DNA of 64,000 nt from Streptomyces venezuelae (GTDB lineage Bacteria > Actinomycetota > Actinomycetes > Streptomycetales > Streptomycetaceae). Numbering within the stretch: position 1 is the first letter of the stretch; every line of letters begins with the position of its first letter. Shown in pieces: positions 38,438-47,296 of this stretch. The stretch covers positions 2,256,001-2,320,000 of the forward strand of contig NZ_CP029193.1 of assembly GCF_008642355.1 (NCBI RefSeq), read 5' to 3'. The translations under genes were made by a program, and so were the position numbers. The notes under the pieces are model-generated. The model was not told the origin of the DNA and did no database searches. It saw only the letters and a list, made by a program, of their open reading frames with translations.

Positions 38438-41400
38438 CGGCCCGCCTGCGCGGTGAGCAGCTGGGAGAGCTGTCCCATCAGCTGGAGTTGCACCTGCGTG
38501 AGCTGCCGGAGCTGCCGCCGGAGCTCTTCGACCTCTTGCCGGGTGGCGTAGGCGTCTTCCCGGGTGGCGTAGGCGTCCTGACGCGTGGCGTCCACGGGGG
38601 CGGGCGGAGTGTCGTGGGCGGCCCGCCGCTCGGCCTCCGCAACAGGGGCAGGGGCCGCGACAGGAGCAGGGAAGGCGGCTGTGGCGGGGGCCGGGGTCGC
38701 CTTGCCCGCGATGATCACCGCGAGCCCCCGCGCCGTCCCCGCCTCCTCGAAGAGCTCCCGCATCGACACCTTGACCCGGTGCTCCTCCTCCAGCTCGCGC
38801 AGCACCCCGATCATCTGCAACGAGTCCGCGCCGAGGTCGAAGAAGGACGCGTCCTCGGCTATCTCGCTGGTGTCGTAGCTGAGGTGTTTCGCGGTCACCT
38901 TGATGATGTGCTGGAGCACTCGCTCGACCGCTGCCTCGTCCTGTGCCACTTCCGCCCCATCCCTAGTCGGTTGTTCGCGTAGTACGGGTTGTTCGGGTTG
39001 TGCGGGCCGGGGAAGGTGGTTCTCCGGCCCCGTCCAGTAGTCCTTGTGCTGGAAGCGGTATCCGGGCAGCGGGATCCTGCGGCCGCCCGTCCCCGCCATG
39101 AAGGCCCGCCAGTCGACCGGCGCCCCCGCCCGGTACAGCCCGGCGGCCGTGTCCCACAGCGGTGCGAGTCCCGCGCCGCGCCGGAGCGTCGGGTGCGCGG
39201 CCCGACCGGGGAGCGCGTGGCGTGCGAGGCCGCTGAGCGTCGTGTGCGGGCCGATCTCCACCAGCGTGCCAACGTTGTCGTATGAGGCTCCCAACTCGCC
39301 CAGTACGTCGGCGAAACGGACCGGCTCGCGCGTCTGCCGTACGAGATAGTCGGCGTCCGGCACCCACCCGGCAGGCCGCGTGCGCCCGTCGAGCCCACTC
39401 ACGAACGGCACGCGGACCGGCCGCGGTTCCACCCCGCCGACCAGCTCCCTCAGCCCGTCCAGCGCCGGGTCCATGACGGCCGTGTGGAAGGCGTGGAGCA
39501 CCGGAAGCGTGCGTGCGTGGATGCCGCGCTCCGCGAGGAGTTCGGTCAGACGTGCCATGGCGGCGGCCGGGCCCGCGAGGACCTGGCTGTGCTCGCCGTT
39601 CGTGACGGCGAGTTCCACGCCCGGCACCTCCGCCGCCAGCCGGCGTGCCGTGTGCGTGTCCGTCGGGACGGCGACCATCGCACCGGGCGCGCACCGCTCC
39701 CGCATGAGCCTGCCCCGCCCCGCCGTCAGCCGCAGCCCGTCCTCGGCGCTCAGCGCCCCGGCCGCGTACAGCGCGCCGTACTCCCCCACGCTGTGCCCCG
39801 CCACCACGTCAGGCTCGACCCCGGCCTCCCGCCACAGCCGGACGAGCGCGCACTGCAGCGCGAAGAGGGCGGGCTGCGCCACCTCCGTGTCCAGGACGGG
39901 CTCCCCCGGGTCCGCGCCGCCGGTGTCACCGAGCAGCGGGCCGAGGATGCTGCCCCCGCCGGTGAGGTCGGCGAACTGCCGTTCGCAGGCGTCCAGGACC
40001 TCACGTACGACGGCGAAACGCCCGTACAGGGGACGGGCCGCACCCCGGTGGAGACTGCCCTGACCCGTGCAGAGAAACCCGACACCACCTGTGCCGGCCG
40101 GCCGTGGCCGGGGCCCCGCGAGCCAGTCGTCCAGCGCGCCCGTCAGCGCCGCCGCCGTGTCGCCGCGCACCGCGAGCCGGTGTCCGCGATGGGAGCGGCC
40201 CAGGGCCAGTGTGGTCACGAGGTCGGCGTGGTGCGTGGCGGGGTGGTCGCGCAGATGGTCGCGGAGGGCGGCGGCGTTGTCGGCGAGTGCCTCCTCCGTG
40301 TGGCCGGAGAGGACCAGGACGCCCGGCGCGCGCGGCTCGTCGGCGGCCCGCGGCGCGGGCTCGGGTGCCTCCTCCAGAACGACGTGGACGTTGGTGCCGC
40401 CGACGCCGAACGAGCTGACGCACGCCCTGCGCGGGGTGGCGCTCGCGGGCCACGGTCGTGCGCTTTCGGGGATGTAGAACGGGCTGGCCGCGAGGTCGAG
40501 GGCGGGGTTGGGGCGGCGGAAGTTGGCCATCGGCGGGATGACGCGGTGCCGCAGGACCAGGAGTGCCTTGACCAGGCTAGCGAGGCCCGAACACACGTCG
40601 AGGTGGCCGATGTTGGCCTTGACCGAGCCGAGGGCGCAGTAGCCCGTACGGTCGGTGTCGGCGCGGAACGCGGCCGTGGCACCCTCGAACTCGATGGGGT
40701 CGCCCTTGAACGTGCCGGTGCCGTGCGTCTCCAGGTAGCCGACCGTGTCCGCGCCGACGCCCGCCCGGTCCAGGGCGCGGCGGATCGCGCCGCGCTGCCC
40801 GGAGGCGCTGGGCGCGCTGAACGCCTTCTTGTCGGCGCCGTCGTTGTTGACGCCCCAGCCGCGGATGACGCCGTGGATGTGATCGCCGTCGGCGACGGCC
40901 CGGTCGAGGCGCTTGAGCACCAGTGCCACGACTCCCGTGCCGCCGACGGTGCCGTCGGCGTCGGCGTCGAAGGGGCGCAGGCGGCCGCTCTTGGAGAGGA
41001 TGGACCCCTTGACGTACTGGTAGCCGATCACCTGCGGCACGTGCAGGGCGGTTGCTCCGGCGACGGCGATGTCGCACTCGCCGGAGACCACGGACTGCGC
41101 GGCGAGATACGCCGCGGTGAGCGAACTGGAGCACGCCGTCTGGACGTTGACGGCGGGCCCGGTCAGGCCGAGACGGTAGGCGGCGCGGTTGGCGGTGAAG
41201 TCGGTGAAGTTGCCGATGGTGACCTGGAGCCCTGCGACCCAGTCCGCGATGCCGCCCCGCAGGACGTTGTTCTGGAGATACGTCTGGAGGGAGTAGAGGT
41301 GATAGCCGGTGCTGGCGTAGACCCCCACGTCACAGGCGCCTCCACCCGGACCGCCCGCGTACCCCGCGTCCTCCAGCGCATGGTGCACGCACTCCAGGAA

Positions 41401-41718
41401 CAGCCGCTGCTGCGGGTCGGTGATCCGGGCCTCGTGCGCGCTCATCCCGAAGAACGCGGCGTCGAAACCCGCGATCCCGTCGAGAACCCCGCTCGCCCCG
41501 ACGAATTCCTCGGCCCGGTACACCTCCTCGGGCACGCCCGCGGCGGCGAGTTCGGCCTCGGTGAAGCGGCGGATGCGGTCGGTGCCGTCGTGGATCGTGC
41601 GCCAGAACTCCTCGGGGGTGTCTGCGCCGGGCAACCGGAAGGACATGCCGATGACGGCTACCGCGTCACGGGCGGCGACAGTGACGGCGGGGGAGGCGGC
41701 TGTGGGGGCGGTGGTCAT
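38434..41718 (-). CDS. Type I polyketide synthase module: KS - AT - ACP with C-terminal docking coil
   Basis: A 1094-residue single module. Ketosynthase (about 15-450) with active C196 (TACSSS), H332 (ETHGTGT) and H372 (NIGHL). Acyltransferase (545-850) with S643 (GHSVGEYG) and the HAFH motif (742-745) that indicates malonyl-CoA. ACP (930-1000) with S966 (LGADSLQM). There is no ketoreductase, dehydratase or methyltransferase, so a beta-ketoacyl-ACP should result, the natural substrate for the aminotransferase of the next protein. The C-terminus has DAY-ATR repeats and an amphipathic helix ([20 protein letters not shown]) likely to dock to that protein. There is no loading domain. It starts with ATGA overlap to the exporter stop; GAGG lies 8 bases upstream. 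Confidence 0.95.
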   Translation of the reverse strand: MTTAPTAASPAVTVAARDAVAVIGMSFRLPGADTPEEFWRTIHDGTDRIRRFTEAELAAAGVPEEVYRAEEFVGASGVLDGIAGFDAAFFGMSAHEARITDPQQRLFLECVHHALEDAGYAGGPGGGACDVGVYASTGYHLYSLQTYLQNNVLRGGIADWVAGLQVTIGNFTDFTANRAAYRLGLTGPAVNVQTACSSSLTAAYLAAQSVVSGECDIAVAGATALHVPQVIGYQYVKGSILSKSGRLRPFDADADGTVGGTGVVALVLKRLDRAVADGDHIHGVIRGWGVNNDGADKKAFSAPSASGQRGAIRRALDRAGVGADTVGYLETHGTGTFKGDPIEFEGATAAFRADTDRTGYCALGSVKANIGHLDVCSGLASLVKALLVLRHRVIPPMANFRRPNPALDLAASPFYIPESARPWPASATPRRACVSSFGVGGTNVHVVLEEAPEPAPRAADEPRAPGVLVLSGHTEEALADNAAALRDHLRDHPATHHADLVTTLALGRSHRGHRLAVRGDTAAALTGALDDWLAGPRPRPAGTGGVGFLCTGQGSLHRGAARPLYGRFAVVREVLDACERQFADLTGGGSILGPLLGDTGGADPGEPVLDTEVAQPALFALQCALVRLWREAGVEPDVVAGHSVGEYGALYAAGALSAEDGLRLTAGRGRLMRERCAPGAMVAVPTDTHTARRLAAEVPGVELAVTNGEHSQVLAGPAAAMARLTELLAERGIHARTLPVLHAFHTAVMDPALDGLRELVGGVEPRPVRVPFVSGLDGRTRPAGWVPDADYLVRQTREPVRFADVLGELGASYDNVGTLVEIGPHTTLSGLARHALPGRAAHPTLRRGAGLAPLWDTAAGLYRAGAPVDWRAFMAGTGGRRIPLPGYRFQHKDYWTGPENHLPRPAQPEQPVLREQPTRDGAEVAQDEAAVERVLQHIIKVTAKHLSYDTSEIAEDASFFDLGADSLQMIGVLRELEEEHRVKVSMRELFEEAGTARGLAVIIAGKATPAPATAAFPAPVAAPAPVAEAERRAAHDTPPAPVDATRQDAYATREDAYATRQEVEELRRQLRQLTQVQLQLMGQLSQLLTAQAGR

Positions 41719-43052
41719 CGGGGTGCCTCGCTCTCGCGTTCCGCGGATTCACTGCCCCGCCGGTCCGGCGGCTCCCGCACCACTTCGGGTAACGGATCAC
41801 CGGACGCCGCTCTCCGCCCCTGGCGCACCAGCACGACGAACATCCCGAAGCACAACGCGATGGCCAGCCCGTGCAGCATGCCCACGACGTGGAACGGCGA
41901 GAAACGGTCGAGCAACGCACCGCTGACCAGCATGCCGAGGCCGAACCCGGTGTTCTCGACCGACGCGGAGAGCCCGAACAGCCTCCCGCGCTGCGCGTCG
42001 GGGGCGGCCTGCAGCCGGGTCACGTAGGCGATCTCGGTGAGGCCGTCGGCCATGCCCGCCACGAGCGCCGCCGCGACCGCCACGTATGTGGGCAGCCCGG
42101 CGAACACCACGATGAACGCGGCCGACATCACGCACGCCCCGACCGCGAACGCCCGCTCCCCCGGCCCCTGCCGCCCACCGCGCCCGGCCCACCGCCCGCA
42201 CACCTGCTGCATGACGATGTTGCCGATGGCCCACGTCGCCCAGAACTGGCTGACGAACGTGGCCGGATGGGACGGGTCGAGGTCGCTGGAGTAGACCGGA
42301 AGGGCCACGTTGTGGGAGGACGAGCCGAGACCGTCGGCGGCCCTCAGCGCGATCATCACGGCGAGAACGGGTGTGGCCCGCAGCAACAGCATCGCCCCGA
42401 CCCCGCGCCGTCCGGAGTCCCCCTTGGAGTCGCCCGTCGAGGCCCCCTCGTCCGCCCGCGTACGGATCGGCAGGGAGAGCAGGACGCACGCGGAGACCGC
42501 GAAGGTCGCGGCGTCGAGGGAGATCGCGGCGACGTAACCCAGCTGCGCGACCACGACGCCCGCGGAGGCGAATCCGGCGATCATGGCGAGGGAACGGCCG
42601 GTCGCGAGCAGCGAGTTGGCCCGCAGGCGCAGGTCGCCCCCGACGATCTCGGGGATGCTGCTGCGCAGCGCGACACCGGAGAGGGTGGAGCAGAACCCGG
42701 TCACGACGGCGAGTACGTACAGAAGCCCCGCACGCCCCCCGTCGGGCGCGATCAGCAGCGCTATCATGGCGGCGCACTGCGTGAGATCGGCGCCGACCAT
42801 CAGAATCTTCCGGTCGTGCGCCGAGACCAGCCGCCCGCTCACAAAGCCGGAGACGACGCTGGTCAGGAGCCGTACGGCCATGAAGATCCCGGCGGCGAGA
42901 GCACTGTCGGTCACGTCATAGACGAAGACGTTGAGGGCGACCATGTTCAGGTAACTGCCGTACGCCGATATGCCGTTGCCCACGACGAGCAGGCGAAAGT
43001 GCCGCAAGCTTCCCCCCTGGTCCACGCGCCGGGCTGCCTTGAGAACGTGCAC
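41715..43052 (-). CDS. MFS exporter of the PKS-NRPS cluster
   Basis: The 445-residue protein has 12 helices of the MFS_3 type (GNGISAYGSYLNMVALNVFV, SGFVSGRLVSAHDRKILM, RLQAAPDAQRGRLFGLSASV) and a charged C-terminal tail. It is the first gene of the operon and is translationally coupled to the PKS, so it probably exports the product and may give self-protection. Codon 421 (41790-41792) is TTA, rare in Streptomyces and read only by the bldA tRNA. The GTG at 43052 lacks a good ribosome site; a TTG near 43013 preceded by AGGGGGGAAGC would give a shorter protein starting LRHFRLL. Confidence 0.88.
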   Translation of the reverse strand: MHVLKAARRVDQGGSLRHFRLLVVGNGISAYGSYLNMVALNVFVYDVTDSALAAGIFMAVRLLTSVVSGFVSGRLVSAHDRKILMVGADLTQCAAMIALLIAPDGGRAGLLYVLAVVTGFCSTLSGVALRSSIPEIVGGDLRLRANSLLATGRSLAMIAGFASAGVVVAQLGYVAAISLDAATFAVSACVLLSLPIRTRADEGASTGDSKGDSGRRGVGAMLLLRATPVLAVMIALRAADGLGSSSHNVALPVYSSDLDPSHPATFVSQFWATWAIGNIVMQQVCGRWAGRGGRQGPGERAFAVGACVMSAAFIVVFAGLPTYVAVAAALVAGMADGLTEIAYVTRLQAAPDAQRGRLFGLSASVENTGFGLGMLVSGALLDRFSPFHVVGMLHGLAIALCFGMFVVLVRQGRRAASGDPLPEVVREPPDRRGSESAERESEAPR

Positions 43053-43137
43053 GGCCGCGCTCAGCCGAGGCCGCCTTCACATTCACCCGCGCCGAACCCC
43101 GCTCACAGTCCCTCGAATTGGGGACTTGACACCGCCT

Positions 43138-43157
43138 GTCGCGCTCAGTAGCGCGAC
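43138..43157. promoter_or_regulatory. Inverted repeat in the divergent promoter region of the PKS-NRPS cluster
   Basis: GTCGCGCT-CAGT-AGCGCGAC is a perfect 8-bp inverted repeat with a 4-bp centre, between the exporter and LuxR genes. A TTGACA sequence at 43126-43131 lies just upstream on the plus strand. It could be the binding site of the LuxR-type regulator. Confidence 0.5.
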
Positions 43158-43246
43158 GTTTCCCCAGGGTGTGTGGGGTTCCTTTCTGTTTCTTCACAAG
43201 CGTGGTTAGATCACGTTGCGGCTACAGCCGTCGTACGTGTTGACAG

Positions 43247-43261
43247 TCCCTCCCGGAGGGA
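43247..43261 (+). promoter_or_regulatory. Short hairpin covering the LuxR ribosome-binding site
   Basis: TCCCTC-CCG-GAGGGA places the Shine-Dalgarno GGAGGG of the following gene in one arm of a 6-bp stem, three bases before its ATG. It could reduce translation of the regulator. Confidence 0.4.
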
Positions 43262-43263
43262 AG

Positions 43264-43482
43264 ATGCCAGTAAGCAGCCGCCCGCCGAACCCGCCGGCGT
43301 TGTCCCACAGGGAGCGTCAGGTGCTGGCCCATATCGCGGCAGGCCTCTCCCACAAGCAGATCGCCCGGCGTCTGGGCATCAGCGTGCACACCGTGAGCAC
43401 GTACCTGCGCCGCATCCGCAGCAAGCGCACCGCGCCCACGGTGGCCCATCTGATCCACCTCAACCACACGGAGAACTGCTGA
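43264..43482 (+). CDS. Stand-alone LuxR-type HTH regulator (72 aa)
   Basis: The product consists almost only of a GerE/LuxR DNA-binding domain: LSHRERQVLAHIAAGLSHKQ, then IARRLGISVHTVSTYLRRIR, with the canonical recognition helix. There is no receiver, ligand or ATPase domain, so activity must come from dimerisation, expression level or a partner. It is divergent from the exporter-PKS-NRPS operon and is the obvious candidate for pathway control. The ATG at 43264 follows GGAGGG closely; a GTG or ATG further upstream at 43216 is less likely. Confidence 0.85.
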   Translation: MPVSSRPPNPPALSHRERQVLAHIAAGLSHKQIARRLGISVHTVSTYLRRIRSKRTAPTVAHLIHLNHTENC

Positions 43483-43513
43483 CGGCCCTGTGTGCGAGGG
43501 GTCGGGCTCCGGG

Positions 43514-44917
43514 TCAGCCCCCGCGCCGTACCCGCGCCGCCCTGCGGGCCTCCGCGAGCTTGCGGGCCTCGGCGGTCTTCCGCGAGGACGACTTGCCGCC
43601 GCCCCCCTTGCCGCCGGGGCTCTCCTTCGTGCTGCCGAGGCCGCGGAAGGGCGCGTTGTGGTTCTTGGCGCGGCCCGCGGCGGTGCCGCCGTCGAGCGGG
43701 GTGCCGGAGGGCGCCTTCGCGCCGGTGATGCGGGACAGCTCGGCCTCGCCCGAGCGGACCTTGGTCGTCCTCGGTTCGATGCCTGCCTCGGCGAGGACCT
43801 GGACGGTCTCGCGCCGCTGCCCGGAGAGCACCAGGGTGACGACGCGGCCGGACTCGCCGGCGCGCGCGGTGCGGCCCGCGCGGTGCAGGTAGTCCTTGGG
43901 GTCGGTCGGCGGGTCGACGTTGACGACGAGGTCGAGGTCGTCGACGTGCAGGCCGCGGGCCGCGACGTTGGTCGCCACGAGGACGGTGACCTGGCCGTCC
44001 TTGAACCGGGCGAGGGTCCGGGAGCGCTGCGGCTGGGACTTGCCGCTGTGCAGCGCCTCGGCGTGGACCCCGCTGTCCCGCAGGTGCTTGGTGAGGCGGT
44101 CGACGGCGTGCTTGGTGTCGAGGAAGAGCAGGACGCGGCCGTCGCGGGCGGCGATCTCGGTGACGACGGCGTACCGGTCGGGGCCGTGGACGACGAGGAC
44201 GTGGTGGTCCATCGTCGTGACGGCGCCCGCGGACGGGTCGACGGAGTGGACGACGGGGTCCTTCAGGTAGTCGCTGACCAACTGGTCGACGTCGCGGTCC
44301 AGGGTGGCCGAGAACAGCATCCGCTGCCCCTCCGGGCGCACCTGGTCGAGGGCCTCGGTGACCTGCGGCAGGAAGCCCATGTCGCACATCTGGTCGGCCT
44401 CGTCGAGGACGGTGACGCGCACGTGCCCGAGCCGGCAGCCCCTGCGGTCGATGAGGTCGTGCAGGCGCCCGGGGGTGGCCACGACGACCTCGGCGCCGTC
44501 GCGCAGCGCGGCGGCCTGGCGGGCGATCGAGATGCCGCCGACGACGGTGGCCAACCGCAGCCGCAGCGCCTCCGCGTACGGCGTGAGCGCCTCGGTGACC
44601 TGCTGCGCCAGCTCACGGGTGGGCACGAGGACCAGCGCGAGGGGCTGCTTGGACTCGGCGCGCCGTCCGGCGAGGCGGGCGAGCAGGGGCAGGCCGAAGG
44701 CGAGTGTCTTGCCGGAGCCGGTACGGCCGCGGCCCAGGACGTCCCGGCCCGCGAGGGCGCTGGGCACCGTGGCGGCCTGGATCGGGAAGGGCTCGGTGAC
44801 GCCGAGTTCGTCGAGCGTCCGCAGCAGCGCGGCCGGCAGGTCGAGGTCCGCGAAGGAGGAGACGGCGGGCGGACCGGCGTCGGTGCCGGGGCGGTCGTCC
44901 TGGGGGGTCGGGGTCAT
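43514..44917 (-). CDS. DEAD-box ATP-dependent RNA helicase
   Basis: The 467-residue helicase has all main motifs: the Q-motif (FADLDLPAALLRTLDELGVT with PFPIQ), motif I GRGRTGSGKT, TPGRLHDL, DEAD (VLDEADQM), SAT (LFSATLD) and the C-lobe HRAGRTARAG. The C-terminal tail is basic and Gly/Lys/Ser-rich and probably binds RNA. It resembles RhlE-type actinobacterial helicases for rRNA or mRNA processing and cold adaptation. The ATG at 44917 starts the protein; the frame is open upstream into rnpB without homology. Confidence 0.95.
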   Translation of the reverse strand: MTPTPQDDRPGTDAGPPAVSSFADLDLPAALLRTLDELGVTEPFPIQAATVPSALAGRDVLGRGRTGSGKTLAFGLPLLARLAGRRAESKQPLALVLVPTRELAQQVTEALTPYAEALRLRLATVVGGISIARQAAALRDGAEVVVATPGRLHDLIDRRGCRLGHVRVTVLDEADQMCDMGFLPQVTEALDQVRPEGQRMLFSATLDRDVDQLVSDYLKDPVVHSVDPSAGAVTTMDHHVLVVHGPDRYAVVTEIAARDGRVLLFLDTKHAVDRLTKHLRDSGVHAEALHSGKSQPQRSRTLARFKDGQVTVLVATNVAARGLHVDDLDLVVNVDPPTDPKDYLHRAGRTARAGESGRVVTLVLSGQRRETVQVLAEAGIEPRTTKVRSGEAELSRITGAKAPSGTPLDGGTAAGRAKNHNAPFRGLGSTKESPGGKGGGGKSSSRKTAEARKLAEARRAARVRRGG

Positions 44918-45032
44918 GGCGAGCCTTCCGCATCGGGGGGCGTACGCGTACCGAGGAAGGCCCGGCAGGCTGCGGCCCAGCGGGCGCGGGCCGGGGTGGT
45001 GCGCCGCTCCGGGCGGGCCGGGGCGGGTGGGG

Positions 45033-45455
45033 CAGACGAGTCGGGCTGTACGCCGGGTTCTGTACCGCGGGTCCTCGCGGACGTCGCGGTGACGGCCATC
45101 CATCTAGGGCCGGCATTGCTGCCGGCCTCGTGCGGTCTACCCGCGGACTCGGGCGGGCAGCCCTCGATCGTCCGCGCAGAGGCGCCTTTTCCTGAGAAGA
45201 GGCGTCTCCTTTTGACCTTGCTCCAGGTGGGGTTTACCTAGCCGCCTGAGTCACCTCAGGCGCTGGTGGTCTCTTACACCACCGTTTCACCCTTACCGAG
45301 GGCCTTGCGGTCCCCGGCGGTCTGTTCTCTGTGGCACTGTCCCGCGGGTCACCCCGGGTGGCCGTTAGCCACCACCTTGCCCTGTGGAGCCCGGACGTTC
45401 CTCGGGAAGGGCCCCCGAAGGGGTCTTCACGCGGCCGCCCGCCCGGCTCGTCTGC
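45033..45455 (-). ncRNA. rnpB: RNase P RNA, bacterial class A
   Basis: Read on the minus strand, the region holds the conserved P RNA core. It has GAGGAACGTCCGGGCTCC and ACAGGGCAAGGTGG at the 5' side, ACAGTGCCACAGAGAACAGA, AGGGTGAAACGGTGG with GTAAGAGACCACC in the centre, AGGTAAACCCCACCTGGAGC (P15 loop contacting tRNA CCA), and ACAGAACCCGGCGTACAG near the 3' end. The P1 helix forms between CAGACGAGCCGGGC (5') and GCCCGACTCGTCTG (3'). It is the catalytic RNA that trims tRNA 5' ends. Ends are set from P1 and may be off by a few bases. Reading frames across it are spurious, except for the overlap by the EamA gene. Confidence 0.95.
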
Positions 45456-46369
45456 CGTGCCGACCATGGTACCCGCCGGTCCCCCCGGGTCGGCGCCGCG
45501 GCCGACGTCGCCTGCGTCTTCGCCGTCGCCAGGACCGATCCGGCGAGGATCAGGGCGAACGCCGCCACGACGTCGCCCGTCAGCGGTTCGGAGAGGAACG
45601 TGACGCCCGCCGCCACCGCGACGGCCGGGTTGACGTACGTGAACACGACCGCGCGGGTCGGCCCCGCCTCCCTGATCAGTTCGAGGAAGACGACGAAGGC
45701 CAGCGCCGTGCAGATGACGCCGAGCCCCGCGAGGGAGGCCAGGGTCGCGGCGTCGGGCACGGCGGTGGGCCGGGAAACCGCCGCGGCCGGGGCGTAGACG
45801 AGCGCGGCCAGGGCCAGGCACGGCGCGATCAGCTGCAGGGTGGGGACGTCGCGGAGGTGGCGGGCCACTATCAGGGGGGCGATGGCGTAGCCGAGGGCGG
45901 TGAGCATGACCTCCGTGAGGGACCAGGCGTCGCCGCCCGTCAGGTGCGGCACCGTGAGGACGCCGACGCCCGCGAGCCCGAGACCGAGACCGGTGAGGCG
46001 GCGCGCGCCGAGTCTTTCCGTGTCGCCGAAGAAGCGGGCGAGGAGTGCGCCGATGATGGGGACGGCGGCGATGAGGAGCCCCGCCGTGGAGCTGGAGATG
46101 CGGCGCTCCGCGTCGGTCAGTGTCCACCAGGGGCCGAGGATCTCCACGCAGGCGAAGACGAGCATGGGCCGCCAGTGCGTCCTGAGTACGCCGGTGAGCC
46201 CGCCCTGCCGTACGGCGAACGGCAGCAGCAGTGCCGCGCCGAGCGCACAGCGCGTGAAGACCACGAACGACGGCGTCAGATCGCTGTCGACCGCCACTTT
46301 GATCATGAGGTAGGGGATGCCCCACAGGACACCCATGAGGGAGAAGAGGAACCAGGCGCGTGCCGTCAT
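45365..46369 (-). CDS. EamA/DMT-family transporter, reading into rnpB
   Basis: A 334-residue membrane protein with ten helices and two EamA repeats (FLFSLMGVLWGIPYLMIKVA at the start; LGLGLAGVGVLTVP; second repeat from LIAPCLALAALVYAP to FALILAGSVLATA). The last 35 or so residues (from about RRVPWSARQTSRAGG) are hydrophilic and non-transporter-like. They are encoded inside the 5' part of rnpB on the same strand, the stop lying 91 bp into the RNA gene. It follows the broken AraC gene by 19 bp. A metabolite or drug exporter; substrate unknown. Confidence 0.88.
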   Translation of the reverse strand: MTARAWFLFSLMGVLWGIPYLMIKVAVDSDLTPSFVVFTRCALGAALLLPFAVRQGGLTGVLRTHWRPMLVFACVEILGPWWTLTDAERRISSSTAGLLIAAVPIIGALLARFFGDTERLGARRLTGLGLGLAGVGVLTVPHLTGGDAWSLTEVMLTALGYAIAPLIVARHLRDVPTLQLIAPCLALAALVYAPAAAVSRPTAVPDAATLASLAGLGVICTALAFVVFLELIREAGPTRAVVFTYVNPAVAVAAGVTFLSEPLTGDVVAAFALILAGSVLATAKTQATSAAAPTRGDRRVPWSARQTSRAGGRVKTPSGALPEERPGSTGQGGG

Positions 46370-46388
46370 GCGGGCAGTTTCGGCCGCG

Positions 46389-47270
46389 TCAGTGTCCGGT
46401 GTCTTGAACGCTGTTGCGACGGATGGTGTGGCTACGGACGCTGCTGCGGTACGCCGCCGGGGTCACCCCGAGCACCCGGCGGAACCAGCGGGTGAGGTGC
46501 GCCTGGTCGGCGAAGCCCACGAGCGGGGCCACTTCGGCGGGGCGCAGGCCCGCCTCCAGGTGCGCGCGGGCCAGGGTCACGCGGTGCTGGGCGAGCCAGG
46601 CGTAGGGCGGCATCCCCGTCGACGTACGGAAGGCGCGCAGCAGTTGGTAGCGGGAGAGACCGAGCGGGGCGGCGAGTTCGGCGAGGGTGGGCGGGGTCAG
46701 GAGCTCGTCGGCGAGCCGGCCGCGCACGGTGCGGGCGATGCGGTCGGCGCCGGGGACGCGGTCGTCGAGGGGGCGTGCGGTGCCGTACCTGCGGGCGAGC
46801 GCGGCGAGCAGCCACGGGATCCGGGACTCGGCCTCCAACGGGTCGGCGTGCGCGCTCAGTTCCGTGTGGGCGGCCCGCAGGGCGGCGGCGAGTTCGGGGT
46901 CGTCGACCACAGGGTCGCGGAAGTGCGGCGGGGCGGTGGTGCCCTCGGTCAGGAGGAGCGGCGCGGGATACATGGCGCGGTACGCGTAACCACCCGTCGC
47001 GCCGGGGCCGCCGGTGTGCACCTCGCCGGGGGCGAGGACGACGATGGAGCCGGGCCCCACGTCGAGGCGACCGCCCCGGTAGTCGATGACCTCGCAGCCT
47101 CAGACACAGACGCCGACGGTGAACTCCTCGTGGAAGTGCGGTGCGTAGCGGTGCCGGTCGAAGCGGGCGGTGAGGAGGTCGAGGGGCGGGTCGCACGGGC
47201 CGAGCGGGGCGCGGGCCCAGACGGCTTGTTCGCGGGGTCGTCCGCTCGTCCTCGTGGTCCCGTGGTCCAT
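46389..47270 (-). pseudogene. AraC-family regulator interrupted by an in-frame TGA
   Basis: From ATG 47270 the frame gives the AraC-type cupin start (DHGTTRTSGRPREQAVWARA, RHRYAPHFHEEFTVGVCV). It meets TGA at 47100-47102, then continues in the same frame with GCEVIDYRGGRLDVGPGSIV and a full C-terminal AraC DNA-binding domain (PTLAELAAPLGLSRYQLLRA, the segment ending FRRVLGVTPAAYRSS). The join is seamless at protein level, so a single point mutation (or sequencing error) explains it. A truncated protein could start at GTG/ATG near 47060, giving the DNA-binding half. It lies just upstream of EamA, its likely target. Confidence 0.85.
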
Positions 47271-47296
47271 GCGCTGTCCATTCCCCCGGTGTCGTC

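Noticed and set aside
34481..38551. A 1356-codon open frame on the plus strand opposite the NRPS
   Set aside because: It is antisense to a protein with clear domains; the long frame comes from GC-rich third positions of the real gene and has no recognisable motif.
45266..46495. Plus-strand frames across rnpB and the EamA gene
   Set aside because: The region is explained by RNase P RNA and a transporter on the minus strand; the frames show no protein pattern.
47100..47102. Selenocysteine decoding of the TGA in the AraC gene
   Set aside because: AraC proteins are not selenoproteins, and no convincing SECIS-like hairpin was noticed next to the codon.
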